Origin: a virus
Strand: one strand, 5' to 3'
Virus record (IMG/VR): IMGVR_UViG_3300017748_000002
Location: 59,333-123,332 of that record
Length of the DNA: 64,000 nt
Shown here: piece after piece, positions 59,884 through 64,000 of the stretch
Position numbering within the stretch: the first letter of the stretch is position 1
Layout of the letters: every line of letters begins with the position of its first letter
The notes under the pieces: generated by a model
Told to the model about the DNA's origin: nothing
Database searches by the model: none
The model's input: the letters and a program-made list of their open reading frames with translations, nothing else
Made by a program: the position numbers and the translations under genes

Positions 59884-61066
59884 TTATGCCAGTATAGTAC
59901 CACTTATTGGTGGTGAAACAATTGCTATGCAGAATGTCGTTGGAAATAAACCCGAGTACATTCTGTCGTACGAAGGTTTTGAAAGTAATGATAAACACCT
60001 ATTGGAATATTATAAAAACGAAGTTCCCTATCATCTTATCAAAGACGGTGAGCTTCCTGATGTTAATAGTGTTGATATTGTTAACACTGTTTGCCCTTGT
60101 GCTGGCTTGTCTAGTCTCAGTCCTTCAAGTAATTCTGAGTCTGCTACTAATGATTGGATGCGTATGTCTGCAGAGTATATACTCGATAGCGTCAAACCAA
60201 AAGTGTTTTGGGGAGAAAACGCACCAAGACTTGCTAGCAAGATGGGAGAGCCAGTTGTCAAAGATTTACGACAAATTGGCCAAAAATACGGATATACTTT
60301 TTCAATATTTAAAACAAAAAGTCTCTTGCATGGACTTTCTCAAGTAAGAGATAGAGCTTTTTATTTTTTCTGGAAAGGTGATAAGGTTCCAGTATTTGAA
60401 TATATAAATCGTACGCACCAAACAATCGAAGATGCCATTCGATCTGTCAACAGAAATCCAGCAGATCCAATGGACATTCTTGCCAATGAGGCAAAGCCAA
60501 CTGATAACGCATACTATAAGTATGTTCTTCAATTGTTGAATACAACTCATCAAAAGTTTGCTGCTAGTATCGAAAAAACTACGAATCCTATGGAATGGAT
60601 CTATGCTAATGATTCATTCTTAAAAGCAGCCGATTGGATGGATGCTAATGGATATGAAAGAGAAGCCGCTAAGTGCCGACGTAAGTTTGACAAGTTAGCT
60701 TCAGGCGGTAATATTATGTGGCACAATATTGAAATTCCAAAAGACCACATCGGTGCTTTTGTAGGTCATCGACCAACATCAATAGCGCATCCAGATGAAG
60801 ATCGCTTTTTGACTATTAGAGAATGTCTATCACTAATGAAAATGCCAGATGATTTTATTCTCCAAGGTGGTCGTAAAAATCTCAATCACATTTGTCAAAA
60901 TGTACCTGTCACCACTGCTGAAGACATGGCCTCTGAAGTAGTCAAGTTTGTAGAAGGTCGTTCTGATAACAGGCTCATCGAGACAAACTATTTAATTCAA
61001 GATAACAAAAATAATTCATGGTGGTCTGAAAAAAGTAGTGTACAACTCGATGATTTTATGGTATAA
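59876..61066 (+). CDS. DNA cytosine-5 methyltransferase-like protein
   Basis: The 396-aa protein follows the C5-MTase motif order. A motif-I-like VPLIGGETIAMQNV is followed by DIVNTVCPCAGLSS with the PC dipeptide (catalytic Cys, motif IV) and PKVFWGENAPRLA (motif VI ENx). GLSQVRDRAFYFFW is motif VIII (QxRxR). DRFLTIRECLSLMKMPDDF and ICQNVPVTTAEDMASEV are motifs IX-X. Motif I and motif IV are unusual (CPC instead of GPPC). It may methylate phage DNA or carry out a related C5 reaction. Confidence 0.75.
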   Translation: MVNYASIVPLIGGETIAMQNVVGNKPEYILSYEGFESNDKHLLEYYKNEVPYHLIKDGELPDVNSVDIVNTVCPCAGLSSLSPSSNSESATNDWMRMSAEYILDSVKPKVFWGENAPRLASKMGEPVVKDLRQIGQKYGYTFSIFKTKSLLHGLSQVRDRAFYFFWKGDKVPVFEYINRTHQTIEDAIRSVNRNPADPMDILANEAKPTDNAYYKYVLQLLNTTHQKFAASIEKTTNPMEWIYANDSFLKAADWMDANGYEREAAKCRRKFDKLASGGNIMWHNIEIPKDHIGAFVGHRPTSIAHPDEDRFLTIRECLSLMKMPDDFILQGGRKNLNHICQNVPVTTAEDMASEVVKFVEGRSDNRLIETNYLIQDNKNNSWWSEKSSVQLDDFMV

Positions 61067-61067
61067 T
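61039..61067 (+). promoter_or_regulatory. Sigma70-type promoter at the uvsX block
   Basis: TGTACA-N17-TATAAT overlapping the end of the methyltransferase gene. The expected +1 near 61074 is just past ATG 61070 of the small gene, so it may serve the genes from 61239 and uvsX. Confidence 0.7.
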
Positions 61068-61069
61068 AT

Positions 61070-61237
61070 ATGGATCAGCTAAAGGAAAGACTAGAAATAG
61101 TCTTAAAAGAAATAAGTCAGGTGATGCAAGAACGTAAAGATCAAGTTGAAAGTATACGTGATCAAATCACTCGGCTAGAAAATGACAACGAAGATCTTGA
61201 AAAAAAGATCAGCGAACTTGTAAGAGATTATATATGA
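61070..61237 (+). CDS. Small coiled-coil protein
   Basis: A 55-aa frame: DQLKERLEIVLKEISQVMQERKDQVESIRDQITRLENDNEDLEKKISELV, with a clear heptad pattern. ATG 61070 is four bases after the upstream stop. If the 61039 promoter is active, its transcript would start inside codon 2 and the gene would depend on upstream transcription, or begin at ATG 61124. Function unknown. Confidence 0.55.
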   Translation: MDQLKERLEIVLKEISQVMQERKDQVESIRDQITRLENDNEDLEKKISELVRDYI

Positions 61238-61238
61238 G

Positions 61239-61409
61239 ATGTATAATACAGAATTTAAATTAACACTTCGAGATATCGAAATAATTGAAGCCGGCTTGCG
61301 TGAATTAGACAGGCCGGATATCGATATAACAGAAATTACTAATCTACTGGGTAGACTTCATAATCAAAAGAACTGGTATCGACCAGGTGAAATCTATTTC
61401 AGTGGCTAA
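61239..61409 (+). CDS. Small conserved protein upstream of uvsX
   Basis: The 56-aa product: YNTEFKLTLRDIEIIEAGLRELDRPDIDITEITNLLGRLHNQKNWYRPGEIYFSG. Helical with a strand-like end. It fills the gap to uvsX with the coding pattern of neighbouring genes. Similar small genes near uvsX are known in marine T4-like phages. Function unknown. Confidence 0.6.
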   Translation: MYNTEFKLTLRDIEIIEAGLRELDRPDIDITEITNLLGRLHNQKNWYRPGEIYFSG

Positions 61410-61427
61410 CCCTAAGGAGACTATGCT

Positions 61428-62468
61428 TTGAGTATTATGGATAAATTGAAAAAGAATTCGAAAGTTAAAACAACTGAAGTTTTGGCTGAATCGAAATTCT
61501 TTAATGATAAAGATATGATCCCAACCGAAGTACCCATGATGAACGTTGCTTTATCTGGCTCTACTGATGGTGGATTGGCACCCGGACTCACAGTGCTTGC
61601 TGGTCCATCAAAACACTTTAAGACATCATTTGCTTTGATTATGGCAAGTGCTTATTTGAAAAAGTACAAAGATGCTGTACTTTTATTTTATGATTCAGAG
61701 TTTGGTTCACCTGAACAATATTTTAAGATGTACGATATTGATACCAATCGTGTACTTCATACACCAATTACAAATGTTGAAGAATTGAAGTTTGATATTA
61801 TTGGTCAAATGGAATCTTTAGATCGTAAAGACAATGTTATTATTGTTATCGATTCAGTTGGTAACCTCGCATCAAAGAAAGAACTTGAAGACGCTATCAA
61901 CGAAAAATCAGTTGCTGATATGTCTCGAGCAAAAGCACTCAAAGGTTTGTTCCGTATGTGTACACCATACTTGAATATGAAAAACATTCCATTGATTGCA
62001 GTAAACCATACTTACCAAGAAATTGGTTTGTTCCCGAAAGCGATTGTATCCGGTGGTACCGGTATCTATTATTCTGCTGACAACATCTGGATTGTTGGTC
62101 GTCGTCAGAATAAAAAAGGTACTGAAGTTACTGGCTATGATTTTGTAATCAATGTAGAGAAATCGCGTTATGTTAAAGAAAAGTCTAAGATTCCCATTAG
62201 TGTTAGCTGGGAAGGTGGAGTACAGAAGTGGTCTGGTCTGCTTGACGTTGCTATGCAAGGTAAATATGTGGCTAAGCCATCTGCAGGCTGGTATTGCCGC
62301 GTTGACCAGACGACTGGTGAATTATCTGAGTCTAAAGTACGAGAAGCCCAAACTCTAGAAGAAGACTTCTGGAAACCAATCTTTGCTGAAACCAACTTTG
62401 CCGAATATCTAACCGAATGTTATAAGATCGGCGGTAAATCTCATGTTGACATTGAGGATGAAGAATGA
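61428..62468 (+). CDS. uvsX: Recombinase UvsX (RecA-like)
   Basis: The 346-aa recombinase has Walker A LAGPSKHFKTSFAL at about 56-69, LLFYDSEFGSPEQYF, Walker B VIIVIDSVGNL and AVNHTYQEIGLFPKAIVSGGTGIYYSADNIWIVGRRQNK. It forms filaments on ssDNA with UvsY. The start is TTG 61428, eight bases after AAGGAG (61414-61419); ATG 61437 is too far from that site. T4 UvsX is about 391 aa. Confidence 0.94.
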   Translation: MSIMDKLKKNSKVKTTEVLAESKFFNDKDMIPTEVPMMNVALSGSTDGGLAPGLTVLAGPSKHFKTSFALIMASAYLKKYKDAVLLFYDSEFGSPEQYFKMYDIDTNRVLHTPITNVEELKFDIIGQMESLDRKDNVIIVIDSVGNLASKKELEDAINEKSVADMSRAKALKGLFRMCTPYLNMKNIPLIAVNHTYQEIGLFPKAIVSGGTGIYYSADNIWIVGRRQNKKGTEVTGYDFVINVEKSRYVKEKSKIPISVSWEGGVQKWSGLLDVAMQGKYVAKPSAGWYCRVDQTTGELSESKVREAQTLEEDFWKPIFAETNFAEYLTECYKIGGKSHVDIEDEE

Positions 62469-62782
62469 AGGAAGGTACTGACTACGTATTAATTGAACCA
62501 GATTCTGAATCCGATCCGTGGAATGCTCGAATCCTGACTGGTGAATTTCCTGAAACAGTTATTCAATTTGGTGCTGTAGCTCTAAATGAAGTTGAAGGTC
62601 ATTTATCATTTGATTTTGGTATTATCTCAAGCCCTGATCCTGAAGCAGTACCTGAGAATGAGCGTCTACAAGAAGTAGCTCATGATGTTCTTCAAAGCAT
62701 ATTTGATATTGCTTTAGAAGAAGGGTTTGCGAGAGTCACTGATCGGAAAAGCGGTAAAGAAATTGAGTATTGGAAAGAGTAA
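62465..62782 (+). CDS. Small conserved protein between uvsX and gp41
   Basis: The 105-aa acidic protein has DYVLIEPDSESDPWNARILTGEFPETVIQFGAVALNEVEGHLSFDFGIISSPDPEAVPENERLQEVAHDVLQSIFDIALEEG. A protein of this kind is usual between uvsX and gp41 in marine T4-like phages. It overlaps uvsX by four bases. It may associate with the primosome, but this is not shown. Confidence 0.7.
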   Translation: MKEGTDYVLIEPDSESDPWNARILTGEFPETVIQFGAVALNEVEGHLSFDFGIISSPDPEAVPENERLQEVAHDVLQSIFDIALEEGFARVTDRKSGKEIEYWKE

Positions 62783-62783
62783 C

Positions 62784-64000
62784 TTGCAAGCAAACATTGA
62801 ACAAACAATCTTAAGAAATCTTCTCACAGACGAGAAGTATATGCGGAAAGTTCTGCCTTTTATTAAGCCAGATTATTTCCAAGGTGTTTACAAAACGTTA
62901 TTTAAAGAAGCCGGTAAGTACGTTGCTAAATACAATCGGCTTCCGACGAATGAGTCTTTAGCAATTGAACTTCAAGATACTAACATGTCTGAAGATCAGT
63001 ACACTATGGCTATGGATATAGTTCCTCAACTCTTTTCAAAAGAAAAGATTGACGAAGACTGGTTGCTAGATCATACCGAAAAGTGGTGTCAGGATCGAGC
63101 AATCTATAATTCTATCATGGAGTCCATTAGTATTATTGATGGAAAACATGAAACTCTTACTAAGAATGCTTTGCCAGAGTTATTACAAAAAGCTTTGGGA
63201 GTTGCGTTTGATACAAATGTAGGCCATGATTATGTCGAACAAGCAGAAGAACGTTGGGAATTCTATAATAAAGAAGAAGATCGAATCCCGTTTGATCTCG
63301 AATATTTCAACAAGATTACAAAGGGTGGTATACCAAATAAGACACTTAACATTGCCCTTGCAGGTACTGGCGTTGGCAAGTCTCTATTCATGTGTCATGT
63401 TGCTGCTAGTGCTCTTGTAGAAGGTCGTAACGTTCTTTATATTACGATGGAAATGGCAGAAGAAAGAATCGCTGAGCGTATCGATGCTAACTTATTGAAT
63501 GTTCCTATTGACCAACTTGAAAACATGTCAAAGGATATGTTTACCGAGAAAGTCAAGAACTTAGCTCGTAAGACTACTGGCCGTTTAGTGGTCAAAGAAT
63601 ATCCAACCGGTTCTGCTCATTCTAGCCATTTTAGAGCTCTTTTGAATGAACTGAAGCTTAAAAAAGAATTTGTTCCAGATATTATCTTTATTGATTATCT
63701 CAATATCTGTGCTTCAAGTAGAATGAAAGGAATGGGAGGATCTATCAATTCATACACTTACATTAAAGCAATTGCTGAAGAATTACGTGGCCTTGCGGTC
63801 GAGTTCGACGTACCGGTCTTCTCTGCAACGCAAACGACTCGTTCTGGTTATGGTAACTCGGATGTTGGGCTTGAAGATACGTCCGAGTCTTTTGGATTAC
63901 CCGCGACAGCCGATCTAATGTTTGCCTTGATCTCAACCGAAGAGCTTGAAAAAGACGGACAGATGATGGTCAAACAATTGAAGAATCGTTACAATGATCC
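62784..64000 (+). CDS. gp41: Replicative DNA helicase gp41 (3' partial)
   Basis: The DnaB-type helicase runs off the right edge (405 residues visible; T4 gp41 is about 475). The N-terminal domain is helical. Walker A is ALAGTGVGKSLF at about 191-202. VLYITMEMAEERIAERIDANLLN, Walker B IIFIDYLNI and SATQTTRSG follow, with VKQLKNRYNDP at the edge. The start is probably TTG 62784, two bases after the upstream stop, with AAAGAG before it; TTG 62763 is an alternative. Confidence 0.93.
   Translation, partial: MQANIEQTILRNLLTDEKYMRKVLPFIKPDYFQGVYKTLFKEAGKYVAKYNRLPTNESLAIELQDTNMSEDQYTMAMDIVPQLFSKEKIDEDWLLDHTEKWCQDRAIYNSIMESISIIDGKHETLTKNALPELLQKALGVAFDTNVGHDYVEQAEERWEFYNKEEDRIPFDLEYFNKITKGGIPNKTLNIALAGTGVGKSLFMCHVAASALVEGRNVLYITMEMAEERIAERIDANLLNVPIDQLENMSKDMFTEKVKNLARKTTGRLVVKEYPTGSAHSSHFRALLNELKLKKEFVPDIIFIDYLNICASSRMKGMGGSINSYTYIKAIAEELRGLAVEFDVPVFSATQTTRSGYGNSDVGLEDTSESFGLPATADLMFALISTEELEKDGQMMVKQLKNRYND

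Noticed and set aside
1-64000. tRNA genes, CRISPR arrays, insertion sequences or introns
   Set aside because: No cloverleaf, regular direct repeats, transposase or broken core genes were found. All core T4-like genes within the window are uninterrupted; only the two edge genes are cut.

Overview
The window is an AT-rich (about 40% GC by eye), gene-packed stretch of a T4-like myovirus genome. All supportable genes lie on the + strand. The morphogenesis genes run gp13-14-15-16-17-18-19-20-67-21-22-23-(gp3-like), followed by uvsY, uvsW, gp55, gp47, gp46, gp45, gp44, gp62, regA, hsp20, gp43, uvsX and gp41. This order is typical of marine 'exo-T-even' phages (cyanophage- or pelagiphage-like) rather than of coliphage T4. 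No photosynthesis genes, tRNAs, CRISPR arrays or insertion sequences were seen. The host cannot be fixed from the sequence.

Region 1 (1-20078) is a long accessory block of 22 overlapping genes. It has nine radical SAM enzymes in three architectures and six divergent SGNH-hydrolase-like proteins (five in tandem). It also has two GT-A glycosyltransferases, an FkbM methyltransferase, a NodU/CmcH-type carbamoyltransferase, a PLP-dependent aminotransferase-fold protein, a 2OG-Fe(II) oxygenase-like protein and a QueC-like PP-loop enzyme. The mix suggests synthesis or decoration of a surface glycan, or modification of a protein or peptide. It reads directly into the virion genes and is the best candidate for an undescribed system.

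Region 2 (20074-37756) holds virion genes: a BppU-like small protein, two Asp-Ser-rich fibre-like proteins, neck, terminase, sheath, tube, portal, prohead core, protease, scaffold, major capsid and a gp3-like tail protein. TATAAATA late promoters precede most transcription units, and there are two good terminators. One late promoter places its predicted +1 exactly on the A of the gp3-like ATG.

Region 3 (37790-53237) carries recombination, late-transcription and replication genes. Promoters of the form TTTACA-N17-TATAAT precede gp55, gp45, gp43 and the MazG-like gene. A mirror-image promoter on the minus strand upstream of gp55 points back over uvsW. An 18-base box (GCTCATTATTTTGTTTAC) is repeated identically at three promoters. 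A late promoter and a strong hairpin overlap upstream of hsp20.

Region 4 (53206-61066) looks like nucleotide and DNA-modification metabolism. It has a DUF1599-like protein, cupin, cytidylyltransferase-like protein, thymidylate synthase/hydroxymethylase-like protein, dCMP deaminase, UDG-like protein, a possible GT-B protein, UDP-glucose dehydrogenase, UDP-glucuronate epimerase and a C5-methyltransferase-like protein. Together they are compatible with a uronic-acid-glycosylated or otherwise hypermodified DNA base. Region 5 (61070-64000) has two small genes, uvsX, a small conserved protein and gp41, which runs off the right edge.
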